Shown piece by piece: positions 36,639 to 45,379 of a stretch of 64,000 nucleotides of DNA (within the stretch, counting starts at the first letter, position 1; each line of letters begins with the position of its first letter). The notes under the pieces are model-generated. The model did no database searches. It had not been told where the DNA came from and worked only from the letters and a program-made list of their open reading frames with translations. The translations under genes and the position numbers were made by a program. Origin of the DNA: Caprella mutica (Eukaryota; Arthropoda; Malacostraca; Amphipoda; Caprellidae); NCBI GenBank assembly GCA_947561585.1, contig CANNZV010002458.1, positions 1 to 64,000 on the forward strand, read 5' to 3'.

Positions 36639-37127
36639 TTAAGCAGCCTCTTCTTCTTTTTTCTTTGCAAGAGCATCAAGCCCAATAGTAAAGTTCTGAA
36701 CTGGAGCCATCCAAGTAGCAGCAAGCATACCAAGAAGTTCATCTCTAGATGGTAATTTAGCGAATGCCATAACCGTAGCAAGGTCAGCGATCTCACCTTC
36801 AATGATACCAGATTTAATTTCGAACTTATCTTTATTAGCAGTAGCGAACTTATCAGCAACTTTACAAGCAGAAATTTGATCTTCAGACCATAAGAAAATG
36901 TTATTTCCAGTTAACTCGATATCACCAAGTTCTGCATTTTTAACAGAAACAGCAGCTAAAGTATTTTTAGCAACCTGAACTTTAACACCATTTTCTCTAG
37001 CATCGATTCTTAAACCTTCTAATTCTTTGTGTGATACACCATTAAAATCACAAACTACGATAGCTTGAGACTCTTTGAATTCACCAGTTAAGAAATCAAT
37101 TATTTCTGATTTTTGTTGTTTAGTCAT
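36639..37127 (-). CDS. rplJ: 50S ribosomal protein L10
   Basis: A 162-residue protein that anchors L7/L12 dimers on the 23S GTPase centre. It starts with M-T-K-Q-Q-K-S-E-I and contains the V-V-C-D-F-N-G-V-S core, and its helical C-terminus ends in lysine and glutamate runs that bind L12. The 166-base leader upstream probably carries its autoregulatory site. Confidence 0.94.
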   Translation of the reverse strand: MTKQQKSEIIDFLTGEFKESQAIVVCDFNGVSHKELEGLRIDARENGVKVQVAKNTLAAVSVKNAELGDIELTGNNIFLWSEDQISACKVADKFATANKDKFEIKSGIIEGEIADLATVMAFAKLPSRDELLGMLAATWMAPVQNFTIGLDALAKKKEEEAA

Positions 37128-37139
37128 TTATTTATCTCC

Positions 37140-37226
37140 TTCCAAAACATCCAACTTCAGCAGGTTTTACAAGATACTGGAGTAGTATCTAACCGGCTAT
37201 CTTCAGTTTTTAATGTAGTGCTTTGA
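37140..37226 (-). promoter_or_regulatory. Putative L10 leader of rplJL
   Basis: The 166-base gap between rplA and rplJ is structured RNA rather than simple spacer: the minus strand reads CCGGTTAGATAC...GTATCT...CCTGCTGAAG just before the rplJ ribosome site, with GATAC/GTATC pairing. In many bacteria the L10-L12 complex binds such a leader to repress its own synthesis. Assigned from place and pairing only. Confidence 0.5.
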
Positions 37227-37293
37227 ATAACACTCAAAAATATTGATTTAATATCAACACTTTTGAATGTTTATATTAAATAAGGAAAATCCC

Positions 37294-37992
37294 TTATTTA
37301 ATATCCATTAACTCACTTGTGTCCATTTTAATTGATGGAGACATTGTTAATGATACAGCTGCATTAGTAAAGTATCTACCTTTTGCAGATGCAGGTTTTG
37401 CTTTATTGATAGCAGAGATAAATGCTTCAATATTTTCTTTGATAGCTTCTGTTGAGAAAGAAATCTTTCCAACTGCTGCTTGCATGTTACCTTTTTTATC
37501 AACTCTGTATGATACTTGTCCACCTTTAGCATCATTAACAGCTTTAGTAACGTCCATAGTTACTGTTCCAGTTTTAGGGTTAGGCATTAAACCTTTTGGT
37601 CCTAAGATTCTACCTAGTTTACCAACTAATCCCATACAATCAGGAGTTGCAATTAATACATCAAAATCAATGTTTCCAGCTTGAACAGATTCTACTAAAT
37701 CGTCGTTACCAACAATATCAGCACCTGCAGCTTTTGCTTCATCAACTTTTGCACCCTTAGCGAATACTGCAACTCTAACAGTTTTACCAGTACCATTAGG
37801 AAGTACAACCGCACCTCTAATCATTTGGTCAGCATGTCTTGGATCTACATTTAAGTTTAATGCAACTTCAACTGATTCATCAAATTTAGCAGATTTTAAT
37901 TCTTTTAATAAGTCACAAGCTTCTGCTAAAGCATAGTTTTTTTCTTCAATTTTTTCTGATAATGATTTATATCTTTTTGAAATTTTTGCCAT
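37294..37992 (-). CDS. rplA: 50S ribosomal protein L1
   Basis: A 232-residue L1-stalk protein with the typical M-A-K-I-S-K-R-Y-K start, the conserved V-D-P-R-H-A-D-Q and the [11 protein letters not shown] block. L1 also represses its own operon in other bacteria. A short hairpin (CCACCGGAC...GGCGGT, 38013-38042) in the gap upstream could take part. Confidence 0.96.
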   Translation of the reverse strand: MAKISKRYKSLSEKIEEKNYALAEACDLLKELKSAKFDESVEVALNLNVDPRHADQMIRGAVVLPNGTGKTVRVAVFAKGAKVDEAKAAGADIVGNDDLVESVQAGNIDFDVLIATPDCMGLVGKLGRILGPKGLMPNPKTGTVTMDVTKAVNDAKGGQVSYRVDKKGNMQAAVGKISFSTEAIKENIEAFISAINKAKPASAKGRYFTNAAVSLTMSPSIKMDTSELMDIK

Positions 37993-38067
37993 TTTATTCT
38001 CCGCAATATTTTATTTTGCTACCGCCTTTTTAAGTCCGGTGGTAAGACTCTTTAAAGAAACTAAAGC

Positions 38068-38493
38068 TTATGCTTCAGTTTCAATACCCATAGATCTAGC
38101 TGAACCTGCAACAATTTTAGCTGCTTGTTCTCTATCGTTTGTATTTAAATCAGCGATTTTCATATCAACGATTTCTAAAACTTGCTCTTTAGTTAACTTT
38201 GCAATTTTGTTTTTTAAAGGGTTATCAGAACCTTTTTTAACACCAGAAACTTTTTTAATTAAGTCTGTCATTGGTGGTTGCTTAGTTACAAATGTGAAAC
38301 TTTTATCTGAATAAACAGTGATTTCAACAGGAATGTTAAATCCACTTTTATCTTTTGTCTTTTCATTGAATGCTTTACAGAATTCCATGATGTTAATACC
38401 TCTTTGACCTAATGCAGGTCCAACTGGTGGTGATGGGTTTGCTGCACCAGCAGGTATTTGTAATTTAAGTGTACCTTCTACTTTTTTAGCCAT
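38068..38493 (-). CDS. rplK: 50S ribosomal protein L11
   Basis: A 141-residue protein of the GTPase-associated centre. The proline-rich N-terminal block [14 protein letters not shown] and the RNA-binding C-terminal domain (G-S-A-R-S-M-G near the end) are typical. A TATAAT lies 22 bases before its start, so it may have its own promoter. Confidence 0.96.
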   Translation of the reverse strand: MAKKVEGTLKLQIPAGAANPSPPVGPALGQRGINIMEFCKAFNEKTKDKSGFNIPVEITVYSDKSFTFVTKQPPMTDLIKKVSGVKKGSDNPLKNKIAKLTKEQVLEIVDMKIADLNTNDREQAAKIVAGSARSMGIETEA

Positions 38494-38514
38494 GCTATTC
38501 CTTTTTAAAAATTG

Positions 38515-38520
38515 ATTATA
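38515..38520 (-). promoter_or_regulatory. Possible -10 box directly before rplK
   Basis: TATAAT on the minus strand, immediately after the long nusG-rplK hairpin. Transcription would start about 14 bases before the rplK ATG. There is no good -35 box. Confidence 0.45.
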
Positions 38521-38526
38521 ATGTAT

Positions 38527-38582
38527 TTAGGCATTAGGCAAGAAAACTATTAAAGAAGCTAGTTTTTTTGCCTAATGCCTAA
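38527..38582 (-). terminator. Long hairpin between nusG and rplK
   Basis: Outer arms of 15 bases (TTAGGCATTAGGCAA and its complement) continue inward through AAAACTA / TAGTTTT with one G-U pair, giving a stem of about 24 pairs with a short loop. The arm is itself a tandem TTAGGCA TTAGGCA. It begins right after the nusG stop. A T-run lies inside the stem rather than after it, so termination or RNA processing are both possible. Confidence 0.55.
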
Positions 38583-38591
38583 TAAATTATA

Positions 38592-39119
38592 TTATGCTAC
38601 TCTTTCTACTTGTGTATAAGAGATTTCAACGGGTGTATTTCTTCCAAATATTGAAACATTAAGTTTTAAAATTCCAGAAGCCATATCAAAGTCTTCTACT
38701 ATACCATTAAAGTTAGCAAATGGACCTTCATTAATTCTTACAATTTCACCTTCATCAAAAGAAACTTTTGGTTTAGCAGCAGCTCTATTTTGAACTTTTT
38801 CTAAAATCATATTAATATCTTTATCAGATAAAGGAGTAGGTTTTTTTGATTCACCAATAAACCTTCCAACTCTAGGCATTGATTGAATTCTATGCCATAA
38901 TGCAGTGTCTAAATCAATTTTAGCAAATGCATATGCAGGATAAAGTGGTCTTTCAACTATATTTTTTTTACCTTTTTTGATTTCTATCAAATCTTCTGTA
39001 GGTACTAAAACTTCAGCAATTCTACCATCATTCATCTCTTCAGATAATTGTTCTAATGCTCTTTTTACAGATAACTCACTCCCTGAGTAAGTTTGTATTG
39101 CATACCACTTTTGTGCCAT
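38592..39119 (-). CDS. nusG: Transcription termination/antitermination factor NusG
   Basis: A 175-residue protein: N-terminal NGN domain (K-W-Y-A-I-Q-T-Y-S-G-S-E, which binds RNA polymerase) and C-terminal KOW domain (I-N-E-G-P-F-A-N-F-N-G at about 125). It is of normal length and follows secE by 12 bases, the standard bacterial pair. Confidence 0.96.
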   Translation of the reverse strand: MAQKWYAIQTYSGSELSVKRALEQLSEEMNDGRIAEVLVPTEDLIEIKKGKKNIVERPLYPAYAFAKIDLDTALWHRIQSMPRVGRFIGESKKPTPLSDKDINMILEKVQNRAAAKPKVSFDEGEIVRINEGPFANFNGIVEDFDMASGILKLNVSIFGRNTPVEISYTQVERVA

Positions 39120-39131
39120 ATTCTATTATCC

Positions 39132-39314
39132 TTAATTCATTATTGATGATAAGCTTAAAGACATAACTGTGTCAATTAATGCTAAAAATAGTGAAATTAC
39201 AGTTACTACAATAAATACAGATAAATATGCAGATCTAATTTGCTCTTTAATAGGAAATATAACTTTTGAAAGTTCTTCTTTTGCATTCTTGTAATAGTTT
39301 TTTAATTTGTTCAC
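39132..39314 (-). CDS. secE: Preprotein translocase subunit SecE
   Basis: A 60-residue protein with an amphipathic N-terminal part (E-E-L-S-K-V-I-F-P) and one membrane helix (about 30-50), the minimal SecE form found outside the enterobacteria. It clamps SecY. It lies between the tryptophan tRNA gene and nusG. Confidence 0.93.
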   Translation of the reverse strand: MNKLKNYYKNAKEELSKVIFPIKEQIRSAYLSVFIVVTVISLFLALIDTVMSLSLSSIMN

Positions 39315-39391
39315 AATTGACTCCAGATTTGATGATAATAAGCTTGTAAATTCTTTTAAAAGGAGTCTAAACTTCTTTTAAAAAAATTTAA

Positions 39392-39467
39392 TGGCAGGCC
39401 AGGAGGGACTCGAACCCACAACCGTCGGATTTGGAATCCGGCGCTCTACCATTGGAGCTACTGACCT
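39392..39467 (-). tRNA. tRNA-Trp (CCA)
   Basis: A 76-base cloverleaf with the 3' CCA encoded. The anticodon loop reads ATTCCAAAT, anticodon CCA. Acceptor AGGTCAG pairs with CTGGCCT allowing one G-U. It sits between rpmG and secE, a placement shared by many bacteria. Confidence 0.95.
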
Positions 39468-39472
39468 GTAAG

Positions 39473-39496
39473 TCAAGGCTTGTTTCCAAGCCTTGA
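39473..39496 (-). promoter_or_regulatory. Hairpin between rpmG and tRNA-Trp
   Basis: Perfect 10-base arms TCAAGGCTTG / CAAGCCTTGA with a 4-base loop, 5 bases before the tRNA 5' end. There is no U-tract, so it is probably an RNA processing signal separating the mRNA from the tRNA. Confidence 0.5.
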
Positions 39497-39505
39497 TATA
39501 AAGTC

Positions 39506-39676
39506 TTACGACTTAAGTTTTATTTCTTTGTGTAAAGTGTGTTTTTTTAATCTAGGACTATATTTCTTAGTCTCAAACTTTTCAGTATGAGTCTTAGGAT
39601 TTTTTGTCGTTGTGTAGTTAATATCACCACATTCTTGACATTTTAGTCCGATTTTGATTCTAACTCCGTTTGCCAT
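39506..39676 (-). CDS. rpmG: 50S ribosomal protein L33
   Basis: A 56-residue protein: [18 protein letters not shown], then Y-T-T-T-K-N, ending in a basic K-K-H-T-L-H-K-E tail. One C-x-x-C pair is kept (Cys13, Cys16); the second pair of the four-cysteine zinc form is absent. It lies 9 bases after tuf. Confidence 0.93.
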   Translation of the reverse strand: MANGVRIKIGLKCQECGDINYTTTKNPKTHTEKFETKKYSPRLKKHTLHKEIKLKS

Positions 39677-39685
39677 TAATCAACC

Positions 39686-40894
39686 TTACTCGATGATTTC
39701 AGCAACAACACCAGCACCAACAGTTCTACCACCTTCTCTAATAGCGAACTTAGTTCCCTTATCAAGAGCAATTGGAGCAACAAGTGTAACAGTCATTTCT
39801 ACATTATCACCTGGCATAACCATTTCAGTACCTTCTGGTAAAGCACAAGAACCAGTTACGTCTGTTGTTCTTACATAGAATTGTGGTCTGTATCCTGAGA
39901 AGAATGGAGTGTGTCTACCACCTTCCTCTTTAGATAAGATATATACCTCACCTTTAAATACAGTATGTGGAGTAATAGATCCTGGCTTAACAAGAACTTG
40001 TCCTCTTTGTACGTCTTCTTTTTTGATACCTCTTAAAAGAATACCTGCATTATCACCAGCTTCAGCGTAATCCATTTCTTTTCTGAACATTTCAATACCA
40101 GTAACTGTAGTAGTTTGAGTATCTTTTAATCCAACGATTTCAATAGTATCACCTAATTTAACAGTACCTTGGTTAATAGCACCAGTTACAACTGTACCTC
40201 TACCTGCAATTGAGAATACATCTTCAACAGGCATTAAGTAATCTTTTTCAGTTGATCTTTCTGGAGTTGGAATGTAAGCATCAACTTCAGCCATTAAGTT
40301 ATAAATCTTTTCAGACCATTCACCTGATTGACCAGCTTTAGCTTCTTCTAACGCTTGGAATGCAGAACCTGCAACGATAGGAGTATCATCACCTGGGAAG
40401 TCATACTCAGAAAGTAATTCTCTTACTTCCATTTCAACTAATTCTAACATTTCTTCTTTATCTTCGTCATCTAATTGATCTTCTTTATTTAAGAATACAA
40501 CGATGTATGGAACACCTACTTGCTTAGATAATAAGATATGCTCTCTAGTTTGAGCCATTGGTCCATCAGTTGAAGCAATAACTAAAATAGCACCATCCAT
40601 TTGTGCAGCACCAGTAATCATGTTCTTAACATAATCGGCGTGACCTGGACAATCTACGTGAGCGTAGTGTCTAGTTTCAGTTTCATACTCAACGTGAGAA
40701 GTAGCAATAGTAATTCCTCTTTCTCTTTCCTCTGGAGCATTATCAATTTGATCATAATCCATTGTAGCTTGACCATTCTTAAGCCCTAAACACATAGTGA
40801 TAGCTGCTGTTAATGTAGTTTTACCGTGGTCAACGTGACCAATAGTACCGATATTTACGTGCGGTTTCGATCTTTCGAATTTTTCTTTTGCCAT
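39686..40894 (-). CDS. tuf: Elongation factor Tu
   Basis: A 402-residue GTPase that brings aminoacyl-tRNA to the ribosome. G-H-V-D-H-G-K-T (about 18-25), D-C-P-G-H and N-K-E-D are in place, and the three domains are of normal length. Only one tuf is in the window. It follows a tRNA cluster, as tufB does in E. coli. Confidence 0.97.
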   Translation of the reverse strand: MAKEKFERSKPHVNIGTIGHVDHGKTTLTAAITMCLGLKNGQATMDYDQIDNAPEERERGITIATSHVEYETETRHYAHVDCPGHADYVKNMITGAAQMDGAILVIASTDGPMAQTREHILLSKQVGVPYIVVFLNKEDQLDDEDKEEMLELVEMEVRELLSEYDFPGDDTPIVAGSAFQALEEAKAGQSGEWSEKIYNLMAEVDAYIPTPERSTEKDYLMPVEDVFSIAGRGTVVTGAINQGTVKLGDTIEIVGLKDTQTTTVTGIEMFRKEMDYAEAGDNAGILLRGIKKEDVQRGQVLVKPGSITPHTVFKGEVYILSKEEGGRHTPFFSGYRPQFYVRTTDVTGSCALPEGTEMVMPGDNVEMTVTLVAPIALDKGTKFAIREGGRTVGAGVVAEIIE

Positions 40895-40924
40895 AAAATT
40901 CCCCTTCTAAATTTGTGGTTATAG

Positions 40925-40966
40925 CCCTCTGAGTAGATAAGCCCATTAGCTTCTCTATTCAGAGGG
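40925..40966 (-). promoter_or_regulatory. Hairpin in the tuf leader
   Basis: CCCTCTGA / TCAGAGGG with further pairing inside (TAGA/TCTA and AAGC/GCTT) forms a long imperfect stem 30 bases before the tuf start, just upstream of its AAGGGG site. It could control tuf translation or mRNA stability. Confidence 0.5.
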
Positions 40967-40994
40967 GATTACTATTATTTGTTTTGTGACGTGT

Positions 40995-41000
40995 ATTATA
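40995..41000 (-). promoter_or_regulatory. Probable -10 box of tuf
   Basis: TATAAT on the minus strand 100 bases before the tuf ATG, downstream of the stem at 41048-41076. It would give tuf a promoter separate from the tRNA cluster. Confidence 0.5.
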
Positions 41001-41047
41001 TTTAAAAAATACTAAAAATTAACTTTAATGGGAGTGTTTTATATATA

Positions 41048-41076
41048 GAGTTATAAAAAAATGTGCTTATAACTCA
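41048..41076 (-). terminator. Hairpin after tRNA-Gly
   Basis: GAGTTATAA / TTATAACTC stem with a T-rich loop, 25 bases beyond the tRNA-Gly 3' end. It probably ends or trims the tRNA transcript. Confidence 0.55.
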
Positions 41077-41100
41077 GCTCCCAGTAAACAATAAAATAAA

Positions 41101-41177
41101 TGGAGCGGGAGACGAGACTCGAACTCGCGACAATCTGCTTGGAAGGCAGAGGCTCTAGCCAACTGAGCTACTCCCGC
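41101..41177 (-). tRNA. tRNA-Gly (TCC)
   Basis: A 77-base cloverleaf with encoded CCA. The anticodon loop is CTTCCAA, anticodon TCC. Acceptor GCGGGAG pairs with CTCCCGC. Last tRNA of the four-gene cluster before tuf. Confidence 0.95.
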
Positions 41178-41187
41178 ATCATTTAAG

Positions 41188-41272
41188 TGGTGGTGAGGGA
41201 AGGATTCGAACCTTCGAAGCCGTAGGCGGCGGATTTACAATCCGCAGGATTTGACCACTCTCCAACCTCACC
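41188..41272 (-). tRNA. tRNA-Tyr (GTA)
   Basis: An 85-base class II tRNA with a long variable arm (GCCGCCTACGGC) and encoded CCA. The anticodon loop contains GTA. Acceptor GGTGAGG pairs with CCTCACC. Confidence 0.95.
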
Positions 41273-41338
41273 GAAAAAAAATTATTGTTCTGGTCAAGCG
41301 CTGGTCTTCTAGACTTACGCACGACAATTATTAAAAAA

Positions 41339-41415
41339 TGGAGCTGGTGAAGGGACTTGAACCCCCGACCTGCTGATTACAAATCAGCTGCTCTAGCCAA
41401 CTGAGCTACACCAGC
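41339..41415 (-). tRNA. tRNA-Thr (TGT)
   Basis: A 77-base cloverleaf with encoded CCA. The anticodon loop is TTTGTAA, anticodon TGT. The 66-base spacer to tRNA-Tyr holds a stem (AATAATTGT / ACAATAATT), likely for processing. Confidence 0.95.
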
Positions 41416-41430
41416 GCCAATGAATTTGAA

Positions 41431-41506
41431 TGGTGGTTCGAGGCAGAATCGAACTGCCGACACAAGGATTTTCAATCCTTTGCTCTACCGACTGAGCTAT
41501 CGAACC
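41431..41506 (-). tRNA. tRNA-Phe (GAA)
   Basis: A 76-base cloverleaf with encoded CCA. The anticodon loop is TTGAAAA, anticodon GAA. Acceptor GGTTCGA pairs with TCGAACC. First tRNA of the Phe-Thr-Tyr-Gly cluster. Confidence 0.95.
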
Positions 41507-41542
41507 CTTTCAAATTGGAGTGAAAGTATACACATTAGTTTA

Positions 41543-42718
41543 TTAATTTTCCCTTAAAGTGAAAACCAATCTTTTAAATTCTTCTCCTCTTTGTTTGTAT
41601 GAGTTAAATTGATCCAAAGAAGCAGCCGATGGAGACAGCATTGCAAGGCTTTTTTGATTATGTGATTTATCTATTAATTTTACTGCATTTTCTAAAAATT
41701 TACATTCATACACAGTTAAGTTATACTCATTTGATAAAGAAACTAGCTTATTTGTATTACTTCCTATTGCATAAATTCTTATATTATACTCTTTAATATG
41801 CTCAAAAAGTGGTTTTAAGTCTGCACCTTTATCATCTCCACCTAAAACTAGATGAATTTTTTCTTCTTTATAAGATATAAGAGCATTTATAGTTGCATCA
41901 ACATTTGTAGCTTTACTATCATCTATCCATAATCTATTTTGATTATCTTTAAACTCTTCTACTTTATGTTTATCGACAATATATGAATTTATATTTTCAT
42001 AATCAATTACATCAAAAAGAATCTTCTTAGAACATAATGCCAATAAAGCATCTAATAAAAATGGTTCTTTAAATTTTATCTTTGATTTATCAATATTAAA
42101 TTTATCACATAAGTCATCACTATTTTTATATGTAATCAATTTAGCATCAGTTTTTATATATGAGTACTCTTCTGGAATTATTGCTATTTCACCCTCATCC
42201 ATCATTGATATTGGTTTTAATTTAGCATTTTTGTACTCTTCATATGAACCATGCCATGAAATATGATCCTCTGATATAGGAAGAAGTAAATATAAATTTG
42301 GTTTTGCTTTATTCGTATAATGAAAAGTAAAAGAAGATGTCTCTAAAATCCATATAGCACTATTAAGTGGAAGTTTTGATATTGAAGTACCTATATTACC
42401 TCCACATACACTATTTTTTTCTTCAAGTATATGTTGACACATTTGTGTTGTAGTTGTTTTTCCATTTGTTCCACTTATCCAAATAGAAAGGGGCATACTC
42501 TCACAAAATAAATCATAATCACTTATAATATTTTTAGAGTTTTTAACCATTTCACGATGAGGAGGAATACCTGGACTTACAACTGTTAATTCACTACTTT
42601 GTTTATCATAATGATGAAAATCACTTTCATCATATAATAAAGCATTTGGGAACTTTTCTTTAATTGCTTGGGCTGTTAAGCCCTTACCTAATACTCTTAT
42701 TTCTTTTTGATAATCCAT
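41543..42718 (-). CDS. murD: UDP-N-acetylmuramoyl-L-alanine--D-glutamate ligase
   Basis: A 391-residue Mur ligase that adds D-glutamate to UDP-MurNAc-L-Ala in the cytoplasm. The ATP loop G-T-N-G-K-T-T-T lies at about residue 108, with later blocks E-T-S-S-F, H-K-V-E-E and D-D-S-K-A-T-N. It is somewhat shorter than E. coli MurD (438), as other Campylobacterota forms are. It follows mraY by 3 bases, so the two are co-transcribed. Confidence 0.93.
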   Translation of the reverse strand: MDYQKEIRVLGKGLTAQAIKEKFPNALLYDESDFHHYDKQSSELTVVSPGIPPHREMVKNSKNIISDYDLFCESMPLSIWISGTNGKTTTTQMCQHILEEKNSVCGGNIGTSISKLPLNSAIWILETSSFTFHYTNKAKPNLYLLLPISEDHISWHGSYEEYKNAKLKPISMMDEGEIAIIPEEYSYIKTDAKLITYKNSDDLCDKFNIDKSKIKFKEPFLLDALLALCSKKILFDVIDYENINSYIVDKHKVEEFKDNQNRLWIDDSKATNVDATINALISYKEEKIHLVLGGDDKGADLKPLFEHIKEYNIRIYAIGSNTNKLVSLSNEYNLTVYECKFLENAVKLIDKSHNQKSLAMLSPSAASLDQFNSYKQRGEEFKRLVFTLREN

Positions 42719-42721
42719 GTT

Positions 42722-43783
42722 CTACCTAATTTTTAAACTCATTAATGCAAAAAGATTTGTCATAAAGGATATAATCCAAAACCTGACAATAATTTTATTC
42801 TCTTTCCATCCTTTTTCCTCAAAGTGATGATGAATAGGTGCCATTAGAAAAACTCTTTTTTGTCTTAACTTATATGACCCAACTTGTAAAATTACTGAAA
42901 CAGTTTCTAGAACAAAGATAAATCCTATTATTAATAGAAGTATTTCTGATTTAGCAACTATTGCCATATATCCCATAAATGCTCCAATAGGAAGAGAACC
43001 ACTATCGCCCATGAATACTTGTGCAGGATGAGAGTTAAACCATAAGAATGCTATTAGAGCCCCTGAAATTGCTGCACCCATTACAGCTAATTCACCTGCT
43101 ATTTGAATATTTGGAAGGAGTAAATAGCCTGCAATTATAGCATGACCTGTTACATATACTAAAACAGATAGTGTAAAAAATGCCATAATAGAAGGAACTG
43201 TAGCTAAACCATCTAATCCATCTGTTAAATTAACAGCATTAGAAGTAGCAACTAATACCAATACCCAAAAGCCTAATGAAAATAGACCCATATCAAATAA
43301 AGGAAGCTTATAAAATGGCGTATACAAAGTAGTAGTATGCTCATAAAAATATAAAACAAGTATTACTACCATTGCACTTAATATTTGAAGTAATAGTTTA
43401 CCTTTCGCACTTAATCCTGCATCATTTTTGTCATTTGATATTTTTGAATAATCGTCTTGAATACCAATAAGAGAAAATAAAGCAATTGTTAGAAGTCCAC
43501 CAACAATATAAAAATTATTCAATTTAGCTGTTAATACAGTTGCTACAATAGTAGCAATTATAAATACTACACCACCCATTGTAGGAGTTCCTACTTTCAC
43601 TTTATGTGAATCAGGTGCTAAATCATAAATAGGTTGAGATGCTTTTTTGGATTTTGCCCAAGCGATAAATTTAGGCATTAAATACATTGTAAGCAAAAAA
43701 GCAATAAAAAAACTAATACCAGCTCTTACTGATATATATTGAAAGATATTAATATCTAGGTGTCTGTAAAACCAATAAAACAA
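42722..43783 (-). CDS. mraY: Phospho-N-acetylmuramoyl-pentapeptide transferase
   Basis: A 353-residue membrane enzyme with about ten helices that makes lipid I from UDP-MurNAc-pentapeptide and undecaprenyl phosphate. Diagnostic motifs are [18 protein letters not shown] and [10 protein letters not shown]. The start is TTG at 43783: the residues [10 protein letters not shown] match family N-termini and an AAGG site lies 6 bases before it. It heads the mraY-murD pair and is divergent from gpmI. Confidence 0.94.
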   Translation of the reverse strand: MFYWFYRHLDINIFQYISVRAGISFFIAFLLTMYLMPKFIAWAKSKKASQPIYDLAPDSHKVKVGTPTMGGVVFIIATIVATVLTAKLNNFYIVGGLLTIALFSLIGIQDDYSKISNDKNDAGLSAKGKLLLQILSAMVVILVLYFYEHTTTLYTPFYKLPLFDMGLFSLGFWVLVLVATSNAVNLTDGLDGLATVPSIMAFFTLSVLVYVTGHAIIAGYLLLPNIQIAGELAVMGAAISGALIAFLWFNSHPAQVFMGDSGSLPIGAFMGYMAIVAKSEILLLIIGFIFVLETVSVILQVGSYKLRQKRVFLMAPIHHHFEEKGWKENKIIVRFWIISFMTNLFALMSLKIR

Positions 43784-43897
43784 TTTAAACCTTCATTTTG
43801 TATTAAAATAGATGATATGTTTTCAGCAAACATATTCCTATATTTTGATATAATCCATGCGATTATATTATATTATAGTTTTTAAAAGGTTTAAACA

Positions 43898-45373
43898 ATG
43901 GCAAATAAGACAATTCTAGTAATTACTGATGGTATTGGTCATAATGATTCTAATGACTTTAATGCTTTCTCGAATGCAAATACTCCTACTTATGATTATT
44001 TATTTGAAAATACACCATTTTCGTATATTCATACATATGGTAAACACGTAGGTTTACCTGATGGACAAATGGGAAATTCAGAAGTTGGACATATGACAAT
44101 TGGTAGTGGTAGAACTTTATATCAAGATTTAGTAAAAATCAATATTGCATTAGAAGAGAATACTTTAAAAGATAATAGTGTATTAAAAGATACATTAGAT
44201 AAATCAAATGATATACATTTAGTAGGACTTTTAAGTGATGGCGGAGTTCACTCTCATATTGAACATATTATAGGCATGGCAAAAATTGCTAAGACAAATG
44301 GCAAAAAAGTATTTATCCATATGATTACAGATGGAAGAGATGTAGCACCTGATTGTGCTAATAAATATGTACAACAAATCATTCATATTTGTGATGAAGA
44401 TATTTCTATTGCAACAATTGCAGGAAGATACTATTCTATGGATAGAGACCAAAGATGGGATAGAGTTCAAAAAGGTCATGATGCAATTGCTCTTGGTTTA
44501 CCAAAAACAAATAAATCTCCTACTGATTATGTAAATGATTCATATAATGAAGATGTTTATGATGAGTTTTTAATTCCATGTGCTTTTGAAGGATATAATG
44601 GTTTAAAAGAGAATGATGGAATTATCTTCTGTAACTTTAGAAGTGATAGAATGAGAGAATTATCATCTGCACTTGGTGATGAAAACTTTTCAGCCTTTCC
44701 AAGATTTGCAAATAAATTAAATCTTGCAACAATGACTCAATATGACAAAAACCTACCCTTACCTGTATTATTTCCAAAAGATGCTCCAAAAAATACTTTA
44801 GCAGAGGTAATATCAAATGCAGGATTAAAGCAAGTTCATACAGCAGAAACAGAAAAGTATGCACATGTTACATTCTTCTTTAATGGTGGAGTTGAAGAAC
44901 CTTTATTAAATGAAAGTAGAGTTTTAATACCTTCTCCAAGTGTTGCTACTTACGATTTACAACCTGAAATGAGTGCTCCACAAGTGGGTGATACAGTTAG
45001 AAAAGCAATGGATGAAGATACAGACTTTATTGTTGTAAACTTTGCAAATGGCGATATGGTTGGACATACAGGTGTTTATGAAGCAGGGATAAAAGCTGTT
45101 GAAGCAGTAGATAAAGAGCTAGGTCTTATTTTAGAAAAAGCAAAACAAAAAGATTACAATCTTGTATTAACATCAGATCATGGTAACTGTGAAATGATGA
45201 GGGACAAGGACGGAAATACCTTAACAAACCATACAGTTGGAGATGTTTTCTGTTTTGTTGTTGCAAACGATGTAAAAGAAGTAAAAAATGGTAGTTTAAA
45301 TAATATAGCACCAACTGTTTTAAAACTTATGAATTTAGAAATTCCTGAAGAAATGGATGAGGCATTAATCTAA
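43898..45373 (+). CDS. gpmI: 2,3-bisphosphoglycerate-independent phosphoglycerate mutase
   Basis: A 491-residue alkaline-phosphatase-superfamily enzyme that interconverts 3- and 2-phosphoglycerate. The metal site begins at Asp11 in I-T-D-G, and the phospho-carrying serine is Ser61 in Q-M-G-N-S-E-V-G-H. The C-terminal metal block T-S-D-H-G-N-C-E-M is also present. Length is a little under the usual 510. An AAAGG site lies upstream. The next gene starts 6 bases later. Confidence 0.95.
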   Translation: MANKTILVITDGIGHNDSNDFNAFSNANTPTYDYLFENTPFSYIHTYGKHVGLPDGQMGNSEVGHMTIGSGRTLYQDLVKINIALEENTLKDNSVLKDTLDKSNDIHLVGLLSDGGVHSHIEHIIGMAKIAKTNGKKVFIHMITDGRDVAPDCANKYVQQIIHICDEDISIATIAGRYYSMDRDQRWDRVQKGHDAIALGLPKTNKSPTDYVNDSYNEDVYDEFLIPCAFEGYNGLKENDGIIFCNFRSDRMRELSSALGDENFSAFPRFANKLNLATMTQYDKNLPLPVLFPKDAPKNTLAEVISNAGLKQVHTAETEKYAHVTFFFNGGVEEPLLNESRVLIPSPSVATYDLQPEMSAPQVGDTVRKAMDEDTDFIVVNFANGDMVGHTGVYEAGIKAVEAVDKELGLILEKAKQKDYNLVLTSDHGNCEMMRDKDGNTLTNHTVGDVFCFVVANDVKEVKNGSLNNIAPTVLKLMNLEIPEEMDEALI

Positions 45374-45379
45374 TTTACT

